Shown here: piece after piece, positions 52,495 through 64,000 of the stretch
How the letters are laid out: each line of letters starts with the position of its first letter
Numbering within the stretch: position 1 is the stretch's first letter
Source of the DNA: Homalodisca vitripennis
Taxonomy: Eukaryota > Arthropoda > Insecta > Hemiptera > Cicadellidae
Assembly (NCBI RefSeq): GCF_021130785.1
Contig: NC_060214.1
Coordinates: forward strand, 45,404,001 to 45,468,000
Length of the DNA: 64,000 nt
Direction of reading: 5' to 3'
Notes under the pieces: generated by a model
Database searches by the model: none
What the model was told of the DNA's origin: nothing
What the model saw: only the letters and a program-made list of their open reading frames with translations
Made by a program: the position numbers and the translations under genes

Positions 52495-52684
52495 ACCAGA
52501 AATAAAAATAGTTTAACAGTACCCCACCACGGTAATAATATGTTTAGCAAATCAATAGAATATTTAAGTCCTACAATTTATAATAGAATGCCAGTTTATT
52601 TGAAAGCTAGCAATTCACTTGCATCTTTCAAAAACAAGCTAAAAGGCTTTTATTGTGAAAAACTGTTTTTACTCACTCTCTGAA
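50105..52684 (+). pseudogene. Endonuclease/reverse transcriptase polyprotein, multiply broken
   Basis: Endonuclease motifs are at 50,190-50,520: the SPQGYFSLF equivalent with a frame slip, VCWNFNV (family GDFN) and CLSDHEAQ. The linker is readable at 50,718-51,030. Reverse transcriptase block: KLSKVVLVFKKGSRSLP (51,301 on), SQFGFVPSKSTTDAI, then after a frame slip a DLAKAFDK motif A near 51,575. GVPQGSISGPLLFALYVNDL lies near 51,750-51,810. The catalytic box at about 51,840 reads YAVDT in place of YADDT, removing one metal-binding Asp. C-terminal blocks follow to 52,242, and SKSIEYLSPTIYNRMP lies after the microsatellite. At least four frameshifts or stops. Not functional. Confidence 0.88.
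52441..52491. repeat. TA microsatellite inside the retrotransposon
   Basis: A pure (TA)n interrupting the C-terminal coding region just before CCCACCAGAAATAAAAATAG. The X1 counterpart marks the deletion junction there. Confidence 0.92.
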
Positions 52685-52872
52685 TTTTTTTGCACCACCC
52701 AACCTTACAAGTAAAAATATCAGTAGTAGTATTTTTCAATATATTTCTTAATTTATAATTTTACCAGATATAACAATAACATTGACAAGAATATTTTTAG
52801 TATTTAGTTATTTATACATATTGACCATTCTCAATACATGTTAATGTCAATGAGAAATAAATTATTTTTATT

Positions 52873-55800
52873 TTATTTGCTTTATGTGTATGCCTGTCCG
52901 TACGATATATCAAAATCTAGTTTGCGAAGCTTGTCTACAGACTTAATTGTTGTGTAAAGCTTAGTTTCTGTAAAATAACCTTTGAGTTTGATTTTTAATG
53001 CATGTAACTCTATTGGATTTGGCTGAGTGTTGGACAAACATTTTAAATTGGTCTTATCGGTAATCATGGTAGCAACCACAAAATTTTGAAATACTTTCTT
53101 TTCATGTACGTAAAAACTGTATTAAATCTTAACGTGCGACATATTAAATATTGAAGACCAAAACATAAGCTATTGAATTTTGCATACAAGCTCCCGATGT
53201 CATGGAGTGGAGCCTGTATGTTTAAATTATTGACTATTATATTGTATGTTCCAAATGTGATGAGTACTTTTTATAAAATATTAAAATTGTTTCTATTCAA
53301 TTTTTTGTGTAATAAATATACTTACACATTTATCATTTTCTTATTACTAGAAAAAAAAACTCTTTTAGTACCCCTCGTAGGTAAAAGATTTTATAACCTT
53401 TCTTTCGTTAAAATTCTACAATAGTTTTTATATAATACTAAAAAATCTGGATAATAATTCTGCGTTTTCCTACCTATAAACTGGTAAAGAGTGACTGCAG
53501 TTAGTAAATATTCAACATATCTCGTTTTTAAATGCAAGGTAGGCCTTATTACGTAAATTTTCATATTAATGTAGATCATAATTTCATATTAATGCGTAGG
53601 CATTAGATGATTTAATTAAAAAGGAATAGTATACCTAAATTAATCATCACATATAAAGTAAGTTGGAAAAACCACCGCAGTACCCGGTGGAATGAAATAA
53701 ATCAGGGGTCATAAATTAACTAAACCTTTCGTGCGAGAATGTCGTCAGTAGTAACTCTATGAGATAAAACCGGCGTCAAGAAGTTAAAATAATACAACTT
53801 GTCCGGTGTCCAGGGTTGCCTTAAAAATTAAAAATATAACTAAAAACCTGTAAATTTTGTTCGTGTACATAGAAATTATTCTAACACGTATTCAGCGGAC
53901 CGATTATTAAAATGGTGGGTACTTAAAGACTTAAAACATTTATTGCTAGTTTTTTTACAACTTTGAAATTGCCACGAAGAGGAATTACAATAGTGACAGA
54001 AAATTTCAATCATCTTTGTTCCTTATGTACAATGTATATGAGAAATGAACAATTAAGTCAATATTTCAATTTATTGACTATTTTTGCATCTTATAAATAT
54101 ATTTAAATTATGCTACTCAACCTTTTCCCTATTATGTTTTCACTAAAAAATATTATATAACTTCATAGTAAACAAACTTTAGGTTTTGAATAACCATAAT
54201 GATATCTGTAAATGGGTAATTTTTGATTTAGACATACAAATTGAACAAGTGAATTCATAGAATTATGTAATATATTTATTGACGCATATATGTAGTAGAA
54301 GTTCAGAAGTCTAAATCTCAATGCTAATTTTTACAAAAGTAGCTAGGCTTTTAAGACAAGACCAAAGAGTACACATTGTATTCGAAAGCCCAAAAACTTT
54401 CAATGTTCTGTCTAAGTCTGTTGTTGGCGAGAAATAATTTCGACGAATTAATGGAAACATTGAAATTTGCCACCTTTATATGTATAGCAATACCATTAGA
54501 AATAAAATAACTGAAAATGTTAAAACCGTGTTCTATACCAATATCTATTACATAAAATTAACTTGTATATAGTATGTATGCGATGTCCAAATAACACTGG
54601 ATATTTTTGATATAATGTACTAGAAATCTCTATCGTAGAATTTGTTTATAAAAATGCATTTGTAATTTTGTACCTGAGTAAATGATTGAGTTTAATTTAT
54701 TAAAATAATATCCTTATAATTATAAAAACATTTAGTTTACGTTTTTTTTAAGCAGACCTTAGACAAAAGAGTTATTGAAGTAGCAAAAATTGCCATATAA
54801 ATTCAATGGGCATGGATGATAAATGTATATGACAGTTGTATTCAACCAAAAGATCCTTACACACAACGTAGATTGTAACACAATTGTATGTTGTTCGTTC
54901 GAAATTTCACAAATTACGTTCAATAAAACTGTTATACCACCTTTGCCTTGTCAATTAAATATTTGCTGCCTTATATACTATTTATATCTGAATTTGAGCA
55001 TTCACACAATTGAATCTCTATTTTTATGTAAGAAGTACGGTTTTTAAATATTGTAAAAATCCACTAAAAGATACTAAGAACAACATGGGTAAGACACTAA
55101 ATCTATGAATCAGCCAGTGAACGGATGACTCAATGGACAGATGTCACTCAAATTAAACCAAAACAGACGCCACCATTGTTCTGTGTCTGGTTGTGCCAGA
55201 TAGTGTGTAGGTGGACTGCAGTTACCATTGTTACCTAACAACTTTACCAACAGAATTCTCACCAACCTCTTACAATTAGTAACGTTATAGTATTGCTAAA
55301 TGTTTTATTATTAAAACTTTACTTATTTATCAAAGATAAGATTGGCTTCCAAATAAAAATTATATAAATACTTCATGGATGAGGAGGCAGAATTAAAATA
55401 TAAAAACTATTGGAATTCTATGTATAGTGTGTGCCGTTGTACAGTAAGTATAAAGACTGTCCTGAATAAAATTGCTCAGCTTAATGCGTAACACGACTTT
55501 TTCCAATTCCTACCTGGATGGAATAAAAATATGTATATGTAAACTTATAAAACTCTTTTTGTAAAAATATAAATTATTTACATAGAGAGTACAAATTATA
55601 TCTAGTTATAATAAAATACAATAATATATTTTAATTAACTGGCATGCATAACCTAATTGAAAATATAAATGAAGTCTTCATACAGCTTTATATGTTTATT
55701 ATAATTTTTTCACAGCCTCATCCCTCAGATTTGTTCCCTTCTAATATGATACTCTTAAATATGCACATAATTGAATTTTACAACCCGCTAGTTCTACCTA

Positions 55801-56894
55801 AATGTTTATCTTGATTGCGTACCATCAAATACATTTCGTTGATAATTCATCGATTCTAATCTAAGATGGGATTCTGACTTAACTAAATTGATTAAACTGT
55901 TGGATTAAGTTATATTTACCATGAGCTGTCTTTTATATTTTCCATCAAAAGAAGTTCTCACCGGGTTATCTTGGCTTATTTAAATCGTGGTTTATATATG
56001 GCCTCAAATTCTGTGGATACTGCAATACTGCATTGTTTAATATAACTTTATTCAAATAATAGAGGGCTTCGAGAGTCGTCTGGGACTTAAGGAAGTGGGG
56101 CAATTGTGGGGAACTTTTCCGCTTAAGTGGAATCCTTGCATTGGATTTACTATTATTTTATCATAATAGTAATATTTGTTTAAAAAAAAGATAGATTTTC
56201 AGTGATAAATCACAAATACCACGAAATAAAACAAAATAAAATCTATAAAAGAAAGATTTAATATAACTCTGTTTGATTTACTTAATATTTTCTTTATGCC
56301 GAAATTGTTCAATACCTAAAATCAACACATATAAAAATATAACGATCCTGAAACGATTTAAGTTTCACTTGCTGGTCCGCTTTGTGGGAAAGGATTTCGT
56401 CGGTGTTCAGAAGGTCTTTGATGTGCATATACTAACTCAACAGGTCAATCAGTAAATGACCTGTACATGCATGTAAAAATTATCTTTAGTGTAACTTCAT
56501 TCTTAATTGTATTTTATCCATCACATGCAACTTGTATGTGTTCTGACATGCACAATAAAACTGTAAAGTTTTAACTGTGTCAATAAAAAAACTATTGAGT
56601 ATATGAGTGTTGACGACAGTGGCAATCTGTAGATATGAAACGTGAGGCCATGGAAAATAAACTGAGCATTTAGCATGAGACTGTCAACATTAATAGTATC
56701 ATGATATAACTTACAGACATTAAATACCCAATCCACTTTAATTTTTTTTGCATAGATTTTATAATAATAATATTTTTACCAACTGATAAATGCATCTATA
56801 GATTAACTATCCTTTTTGTCATAAACATACTTCGAAAAGTGAACTATTTCAATTTAGTGTTATATATGTACATTCATAACATTACATATATAAA
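52873..56894. other. AT-rich noncoding part of X2
   Basis: Counterpart of 5,946-9,918. No gene. The stretch 55,085-55,245 is nearly identical to X1 (8,110-8,280), standing out from diverged flanks. Confidence 0.6.
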
Positions 56895-56922
56895 ACCTGT
56901 TTGGAATGGAAATGTATTGATA
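56895..56922 (+). repeat. Left arm of palindrome split by insertion
   Basis: The ACCTGTTTGGAAT... arm equals the left arm at 9,967 in X1. Its partner arm lies at 58,747-58,767, on the far side of the Penelope-like insertion. Confidence 0.72.
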
Positions 56923-56927
56923 AATAA

Positions 56928-56931
<4 letters not shown>

Positions 56932-56988
<57 letters not shown>
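56932..56988. repeat. TA microsatellite left of Penelope-like element
   Basis: A pure (TA)n directly abutting the 3' side of the element. With 58,703-58,747 it suggests that the target was a TA array. Confidence 0.92.
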
Positions 56989-56990
<2 letters not shown>

Positions 56991-57028
56991 TATAAAAGAA
57001 AACAAAACATGTTTCTTCAACTTGAAAA

Positions 57029-57068
57029 GCTTAATATTTCGTTACTTTTCAGTAAAATTATCAAAAGC
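57029..57068 (-). ncRNA. Hammerhead-like motif 3' of Penelope-like ORF
   Basis: On the minus strand the order is TTGATAA, TT, TTACT, GAAA loop, AGTAA, CGAAA, TATT. This mimics core 1 (CUGANGA, here UUGAUAA with two changes), a 5-bp stem II with a GAAA loop, and core 2 (GAAA). Penelope-like terminal repeats are known to carry hammerhead ribozymes. The core changes make present activity doubtful. Confidence 0.4.
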
Positions 57069-57221
57069 ATGTTAACAATAAAATATAAACAAATATAAAA
57101 ATGAAGGTTATAAAAACATTGGAAACAACAAAACAAAACATATGGTATCAAAGAAGAAAATTAAACATGTAACCTTTCCTAAACACAGAGATAGATAAAA
57201 AGTTTGAATAATAAATTTAAA

Positions 57222-58680
57222 TTAGCTGTGTCTCAAATTTAATCCAACTGGTGATTTTGATTGAAGAGCCATTATGTTTGCTTCTTCATATCTTCTTAGT
57301 AATAATTTTGTGTATTCTTTATTGTCATAATTTTGAAACTTCTTGATGCCAATTAGAGAGAAACTATTTTCAAAGGTTTTGTTGTGTTGGACAGCGTGTG
57401 CAGATACGGGTCTAAGTAAATTTTGATGTCGAACATCGGCACGATGATTGTTCATCCTCAGCCTAAGTGACGTAGATGTTTCTCCAATGTAGTCTTTAGG
57501 GCAATGTTGACAGGATAATTTATAGACTACATTTTCACTGTTACATGTGATATCTTCTGCAATAGAATATTTTTTGTGCGTAACGCAACCTTTGTAACAG
57601 TTTGTAGATTGCATCATATTGCATATTCCACAGCGTGGTTTATTGCATGGATGGCATTTGTGTTTGAAATTTTGACTGTTGTCTTTATCTTTAATGTATT
57701 TTGGATGAACTAATAGATTTTTCAGATTTGGTGGTCTTTTGAAAATAATTCTAGGAGGTCTATTAAAAAGATCCTTTGTTTCTGGAGATTGTTCCAATAT
57801 TTTGTAGGCGGTCTTCATAATTCCATTTACTTTGTATAATCCAGGATGGTACTGAGTTACAAATTTGGCATCTTTTTCCACAACACTTAAAACATGGTTT
57901 GTGTTTTTAGGCTTAGCTATTTCACTGTTAATTAATTTTGCAGGGTATCCTCTGTTGATTAATGAATTTGATAATGTTTTTACATAATTTTGGAAGTCAG
58001 TGTCATCTGTACATAGATTCTTAGCTCTTAGAGCAAGACCCTTGGGTATAGATTTCTTTACATACTGTGGATGGCAGCTATCATAATGTAAATATTGCAT
58101 ACTATTTGTGTCCTTGACATGAATTTTTGGTTTTAAAACGACCGCTGTTTAATAAAACGTCTACATCAAGGAAGGTCACAGAATTTGGCGATGTTTTCCA
58201 GGTGAAATGTAGTGATGAAAAATCGTTTAATTCTTCTAGGAATTGTTTCAAATGTTCCATTCCATTATTCCAAACAAGAAATATATCATCAATATAACGA
58301 AACCAAGCCAAGGGTTGAAATTTTTGGGTTGATAAAAAGTTTTTCTCGAGTAACCCCATAAAAAGATTGGCGTATGAAGGAGCCATTTTTGTCCCCATCG
58401 CTGTGCCCTTTATTTGAAGAAAGTTTTTGTCTAGAAACTTAAAATTGTTCATAGTCAAGATCATAGTAATTAAATGAGTGATAAAATTAGAAGTGGGTAA
58501 AGTGTTTTTCGGTCTTTCATCTAAAAATTTCCCAATTGCTTCGACAACCTCGTCATGTGGAATATTGGTGTAGAGTGATTCTACGTCAACTGTAGCTAAT
58601 ATTATTTCACCAGATAATGGTTGAGGAATTTCCGATAGTCTTTCTAAGAAATGATTGGTATTTTTGATATAGGAGGGCAA
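57222..58680 (-). pseudogene. Penelope-like reverse transcriptase with GIY-YIG endonuclease
   Basis: The first block (58,680-58,102, 192 codons) has DVESLYTNIP (residues 32-41), GTAMGTKMAPSYANLFMG (92-109) and the catalytic YIDD (129-132), typical of Penelope-like rather than LINE polymerases. It ends in a one-base slip in an A5 run near 58,122. The second block (58,100-57,222, 292 codons) continues in the shifted frame. It has a Cys cluster C149, C152, C157, C160, then the GIY-YIG core: VVYKLSCQHC, DYIGET and LRLRMNNH (191-219), with a conserved Glu in YEEANI (271-276). The product cuts target DNA and copies RNA in related elements. The frame slip and lost N-terminus make this copy nonautonomous. 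Otherwise it looks young. Confidence 0.95.
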
Positions 58681-58701
58681 CTCTCAAACAAAAGGTTGTA
58701 G

Positions 58702-58702
<1 letters not shown>

Positions 58703-58747
<45 letters not shown>
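58703..58747. repeat. TA microsatellite right of Penelope-like element
   Basis: A pure (TA)n abutting the truncated 5' side of the element and running into the right palindrome arm. Confidence 0.92.
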
Positions 58748-58749
<2 letters not shown>

Positions 58750-58767
58750 ATAAATTTCCAAATAGGT
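58747..58767 (+). repeat. Right arm of palindrome split by insertion
   Basis: The CAATAAATTTCCAAATAGGT arm equals 10,010-10,030 of X1 with one change. Confidence 0.72.
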
Positions 58768-58819
58768 TTGTTTTGATATAAACCTAATACTTGTATCTCC
58801 ACACTTCATACATCATGAC

Positions 58820-59920
58820 GATTACATTTGTAGCTATGAAGAGATCTAATATTAACGTATATTTACTTTTTAAATTGCCTCATTATTATTGATAAAATCA
58901 ATCAGGTTTTCATAAACGCTAATATAACTTCGAAACAACTATAAGGATAACAACGCTGAAATCATCTTTTAACATACAGAGTGTCCCCATATATGTTCGT
59001 ATATGAATAATTTATTTGTAATTGAACTCTTACCGTTTTTTGTTTTTGTTTATGTTGTGCTAAGTACACAACTGGAAAGTGGTTAGCATTAATTTCTAAT
59101 AATAATAGTAACGTATATTTACTTTATAAATTGACTCATTATTATTGATAAAATCTATCAGGTTTTCATAAACGCTAAAATAACTTCGAAACAACTATAA
59201 GGATAACAACGCTGAAATCAACTTCTAACATACAGGGTGTACCCATATATGTTACAACGGTTTTAGGTATTACATGTACACCTATGGTTCTAAGGGCAAA
59301 CCAATACATCATACTCAAAAATTTTTAATGGGAATTTTTAGTCGATCAGCCAACATTTTGTGTTCTTCCTTACAAGTTTTAAGACTTGTACAAGAATTTA
59401 AAAATTAGATATTAAACTTTAATATTTGGATTAATGTTCCAAATAGAAACAATTAAATTTAATATAACTGTCATATCATTCTTCAAAATCGTAACTTTTT
59501 AAAAATATGTTGATAATAAATTCAAATATCTATCTTACATAAATACTATTGATGTATTGAATGTTTATCTGTTGAATGTATATATGGGTGTATGATAGTA
59601 TGTATTCCTGTGTAGTTTTTAGATAAATATTTATGTAGGTTAATTATTGTTTTGATATTAGGCAGTGAGAGATGCGTGTTTTGTTGGTGTGATTTTTAAT
59701 GTTAGTGTTATGTAGTATACATTAAGAAATGTGCATTTATATCAATTGTGTATTGGATATATTCTCTACCTTTTTGGGACAGATGCCACATGAGGCGGCA
59801 TTGTGGGCTGTATGAATAATTTATTTCTAATTGAACTCTTACCTTTTTTTTTTTTTTTGTTTATGTTGTGCTAAGTACACAACTGGAAAGTGGTAAGCAT
59901 TAATTTCTAATAGTATCAAA
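58820..59920 (+). repeat. Local tandem duplication with internal deletion (X2)
   Basis: X1 10,110-10,920 is represented once completely (59,106-59,920) and, just before it, once with its middle missing. 58,860-58,998 matches 10,120-10,258, then 58,999-59,105 matches 10,816-10,915. The simplest history is a tandem duplication of about 810 bp followed by loss of about 560 bp in the first copy. Confidence 0.88.
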
Positions 59921-60334
59921 TTTACATACAATTGTAAAATACTGATGTAATAAATAAACTATTATTATTAAATATAAAAATGGCACATAATAAATATTTA
60001 AAAAATTACGTGTTAATAAGAATATTTTATCATGGATTAGGGAAATGATTTTTTTCATCTGTCTACTAAACAATATAAACTGTTACTATATTACAGATTT
60101 GCTAAGAAGTCACAACTATAATATAATATAGGTTTAGAACTTAAAATAAATATGTAGTAAACAATAAATTGTTAAACTTTAATCATAATATCCCAATTTG
60201 TAATGTTGTCATGATCAAAGTACAACTATGTTAAGGTTTGTTTAAGGGAAATTATGTTAGAGAGGTATTAACATAACAATTTATCTCACAAAAGACACAT
60301 GACTATAGAATCAGTTTTTTTTATATTATGAATA

Positions 60335-60510
60335 CTGTTGTGGTGAGTTACATCATAAATCAAAGGCCGGCTTATTGTATATTTGGCTGCTTGCCACTTT
60401 GCAATGGAAGGCAATAATTTATATGGATGACAAAAACCAAGCCATCCTTTAGTATCCTGGACCTCTAGATTTTATTAACTAATGGCTTACTTAAGCTTAG
60501 TCTTAACTTA
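60335..60510 (+). repeat. Old dispersed repeat, X2 copy
   Basis: Counterpart of 11,335-11,520, nearly identical to it, and clearly related but more diverged from the two Y copies. Confidence 0.75.
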
Positions 60511-61062
60511 TATTAAAATTCTAAGATGTAGTATTATATATCCCTGCATATATCTGATAGTAGCACAGCAATTAAAAAAGTGACCATTCCATGCCTTACG
60601 CTAATATAAATAATGATATTCAATCTATTTTACCAGTAAAATGTTTATTAATATGTTTTTCAGTAAAATTTTATCAATAAACACTCGGTCTGCCAGTTTA
60701 AGAACTTATATATTAGTTATGAGTGTATACAGGTAAGATCTTAGTGTGTTTGAGGTCACCTTATTTAGAAAAAACTAATTAGATTTTTATGATAGCTTGA
60801 TCACACCTGACTACGTCTTGAGGGTTAGAAATTGACTTATTGTAAAAGGAATTCTCAATTTGAAGTGAACATATTATTCGATTTCATGGTGAAACACTAG
60901 ACAAATAATGCATAAACAGATTAAACTAAACATGTAACCATGAGTATTAAAAGTGGGTATACGTGTCGGATTATAGTACTATACATTTTATAGTTTGGTT
61001 ATTAATTGACTAATAAAATATCACTTTCCGCGAGGGTACACTTCTGGTATTTATAGGTTCCA

Positions 61063-61300
61063 GTTTATTATACACTGGGCACAGCATAAACCGATGTATC
61101 ACTTACATCTGGGCAACCTTATGGATGTCCAGAAGTGGCACACCACAAACAGCAAATGTTGAGATTCTGGGGTACAAGGGTAATTCTATAGGTATAGTCT
61201 ACTGAGGGAGATGACTGTTAGAGTTGGTGGGGTAAGTTCCCTAAGATTGAAAGGTTCTTCCAAGCCTAGACATAACGAGTAGCCACTTTTTATTGTATAC
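61063..61300. other. Low-divergence, GC-richer island (X2)
   Basis: X2 partner of 12,055-12,300. It keeps the same donor-like GGGGTAAGT and open stretches. The function is unknown. Confidence 0.4.
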
Positions 61301-61965
61301 AACGATAAGATTATACAAGGTTTAATCTTATTATTAAGAGAGCAGCTATCTACCGTTCCAAACATAACAATATAAAATAAGACCGTTTAATAATTATAGA
61401 TATAGAATATAGGCAATAGAACGAGAACATTAAAAACATTATATTAAATGTGTAATGTATGTAGTTATCTTAAAATGTTGGGCTTAATTGAATTAAGTTT
61501 ACATCGTAAAAATTATTGGAAAGCAATATTAAAACAAATGTCTTATCTTTTCAATAGAGTTTCATAAAACGTCTGCATTATAACTTTTTATGTAATTTGT
61601 TTGATAATAAAAATTAAAGTATTATATAAACCATGTATAAAATATAAAGTATTCTTATTTAAATGTTTAGATATTCAAATGATTATACATCAATTTTAAC
61701 AATATGACATTTTATTTTTTGTCATTTAATAAAAATAGTAAGGTTATAATTAAATCTATTTTTATTAATTAAACATGTATAAGTAAATTTATTTAATAAA
61801 TAATTAATTAATGAAATGTTTATTTTTATTCTTCGCATCATATACAAATTCTTACTAGTATGTTTGTATATAAGTTGTCGTTAAATAATATTACTAATTT
61901 TGAAAAACTTATTACATATTCTAATTTAGTTGAACATTATTTTGATTAAACATAATTTTTGTATG

Positions 61966-62184
<219 letters not shown>

Positions 62185-62639
62185 TTATAAATTTGTATAA
62201 TTGGCAATAGCCATAATTAAATTTCAATAAAATATATAATTATATATAAAAAATATATATAAAAGGAGTGCAGCAGTTATTTTGCGATTATAGGGCCCTA
62301 AAATAGATAGAAAGATGACAAAGTTTTTAAAAACTACCATGCAAAAGTATTGATTTAAATAATACCTTAATAAATACAAGGACTAAATTATAACATAGTG
62401 GGATTAGATTAAAATGCGACAAGCATTTATTAATGAAAAATGGGTTATATAAACATTTAAACAAATTTTATAAGTCATGCCACGGTAACGATAGAATCAA
62501 GCATGACAGAATCTCGTACTACATTGAATGTCAATGCTACAATAATTAATTATTAATATATATAGTTTTCAACGACCCGTATTTACAAAACAATTTTATA
62601 TTTGACATATTATGTCTTAGTTTATTAATGCGAAAGGCA

Positions 62640-62900
62640 CTAGACTCCTGTGTATGGACAGGTGCCAATGTAACAAAATAAACTAAGCCTTGTCACTGGC
62701 TCTGTGCCATCCACAGCGATGTGACCGTCGACCTGGGGACCTCTGCCCAATACGTCGTAAACCACCAAACCAAACTCGCATTGGCACGGGTGGTCGCTCC
62801 AGATTTTCGAACAGCCCATAAAACAGTCCTCATATTCATACATATTCCGATGTTGTTCCGAGTTTCGTTCCTCACTCCTGTTATCGCATTTAAACAGTTC
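62640..62900. other. GC- and CpG-richer island (X2), exon-like
   Basis: X2 partner of 13,540-13,780. The open reading on the minus strand (62,640-62,843) has many Cys, Gly and Asp residues, including FGLVVYDVLGRGPQVDG, which is unusual for random AT-rich DNA. There is no family match by eye. Confidence 0.35.
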
Positions 62901-63451
62901 TATATTAGCTATAATTGAATAGACTTGAGATAAAGTTGGCAGCCATTTTTAACCTTACCAGCTATTCAAACTCTAGTAATGTAAATAAACTTTGTAATAA
63001 ACTAATTTAAGATTTGATATAAAATCGTAATTGCTTATTATCTTATTTATGCGACTAAAAATATTTAAAAAAATTATTTTTGTCTTAAAAACGTCTCTTA
63101 TTTTATATTGTGTCCTATTTTGTCCCACCTCTGTGGAAATAGTACGATTTTTCAAAAACTCAGAGCTAACCATGAAAAGTTTTGCAAATGTTTGCATAGT
63201 GGCATATTAAATGCAAACGAGTCACTGATCCTAATATTGTCTTATGGTCAAAGCAATACTTTTTCATTTTATATTTCCATATTGGTAACATGCAACTACA
63301 ACAAATAGCATATAAAAATGAGTATATGAAAGCAAAAAAGGAAAACCAATTTGTATATGAGGCTAGGCTATGTTAAATAAAATTATACCCAATTAGAATG
63401 ACCATTTGTATTGAAACACTTGTTTTGATAAAAATTTCTGTCATAAATATA

Positions 63452-64000
63452 TGTTTTTCTCAAAAACTGTAAGAATTATCATTCATTAGTTTCTAATGTT
63501 CGGTTGACAGGGATAAATTAATATTAATATACATACACAAACATATTTATCTAAAATGTATAAAATGTATAATAAATAATATACTCATATATACGCATTA
63601 AAAGAATAAAATAATGAAACATGTACTATGTAAGATTGTAAATGTCAAGTTCGCAGCTTCAATGGTTCTTCTGCAATACCAAAAATAGCTCTGTCTAATT
63701 CCCATTGAGGAAATTCTAAACTCTAAACAGCTACTCAAAAAGCTTTGGTAATATCAAAACTTACAAGAAAACTGCAACTTGAAATTTGAAAATTTTAAAT
63801 CTGTTTTTATCCATCAGAATTTTGGTATATTTTATAATTATGTTTTTCTCACAAACTGTAAGAATTGTCATTCATTAGTTTCTACTGTTCGGTTGACAGG
63901 GATAAATTAATATTAATATACATACACATACATATATCTAAAATGTATAATAAATAATGTATATAATTATACTCATATATACGCATTAAAAGAATAAAAT
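63452..64000 (+). repeat. 389-bp tandem repeat at the window end (X2)
   Basis: The sequence starting TGTTTTTCTCAAAAACTGTA at 63,452 starts again at 63,841 (TGTTTTTCTCACAAACTGTA) and continues to the window end, a period of 389 bp. X1 has a single copy starting near 14,316. Whether more units follow cannot be seen. Confidence 0.92.

Larger units (their letters stand above)
50100..52872 (+). mobile_element. Non-LTR retrotransposon, fuller copy in X2
   Basis: Shares both ends with the remnant at 5,034-5,945 and retains the roughly 1.9 kb missing there. The order is endonuclease fragment, linker, reverse transcriptase, C-terminal region, TA microsatellite (52,441-52,491) and a last coding block ending near 52,684 with a 3' UTR. 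The 3' end lies near the shared TTATTTGCTTTATG (about 52,872), with no clear poly-A. The 5' part of the endonuclease is missing or unrecognisable. Confidence 0.85.
56989..58702 (-). mobile_element. Penelope-like element, 5'-truncated, in X2 only
   Basis: About 1.7 kb with reverse transcriptase and GIY-YIG endonuclease on the minus strand, inserted between two TA runs and between the arms of a palindrome that is continuous in X1 (9,967-10,030). Its 5' part, including the N-terminal third of the reverse transcriptase, is missing. A hammerhead-like hairpin lies about 155 bp beyond the stop codon (57,029-57,068), as in the terminal repeats of this group. Insertion postdates the X duplication, unless X1 lost it precisely. 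Confidence 0.9.

Overview
The window looks like an arthropod, most likely insect, nuclear chromosome. It is strongly AT-rich, has no operon-like coding, is full of TA and TG microsatellites, and its only recognisable proteins belong to decayed eukaryotic transposable elements: a mariner transposase, two different non-LTR retrotransposons and a Penelope-like element. I found no host protein-coding gene, rRNA, tRNA or CRISPR that I can defend. The species cannot be named from the sequence.

The dominant structure is two interleaved direct duplications. Block X occurs at 1-14,705 (X1; its left end is off the window) and 45,083-63,841 (X2), and a third fragment of about 500 bp (X3) lies at 33,490-34,004. 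Block Y occurs at 21,040-33,488 (Y1) and 34,105-43,808 (Y2). The order is X1, single-copy 14.7-21.0 kb, Y1, X3, a perfect (AC15)6 minisatellite, Y2, single-copy 43.8-45.1 kb, X2, all in the same orientation. Because each locus is present twice, insertions can be read against an empty or ancestral copy.

Elements present in both X copies, and therefore older than the duplication, are a non-LTR retrotransposon remnant (5.0-5.9 kb and 50.1-52.9 kb; X1 has lost the reverse transcriptase) and a palindromic MITE-like repeat (1.9-2.1 kb and 47.0-47.2 kb). Elements present in one copy only, and therefore probably younger, are a mariner (24,649-25,973) and a 5'-truncated CR1-like retrotransposon (26,215-28,980) in Y1, and a Penelope-like element (about 56,989-58,702) in X2 that sits inside a TA microsatellite between the arms of a small palindrome. 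All coding regions carry frameshifts, stops or catalytic substitutions, so none looks autonomous.

Other structure includes a 25-bp satellite with a partial 75-bp higher-order period, about 14 copies in Y1 and about 35 in Y2. There are four hairpin motifs resembling hammerhead ribozyme cores, one of them just 3' of the Penelope-like ORF. X2 also has local tandem duplications, and there are several short, GC-richer islands that differ much less between X1 and X2 than their surroundings.
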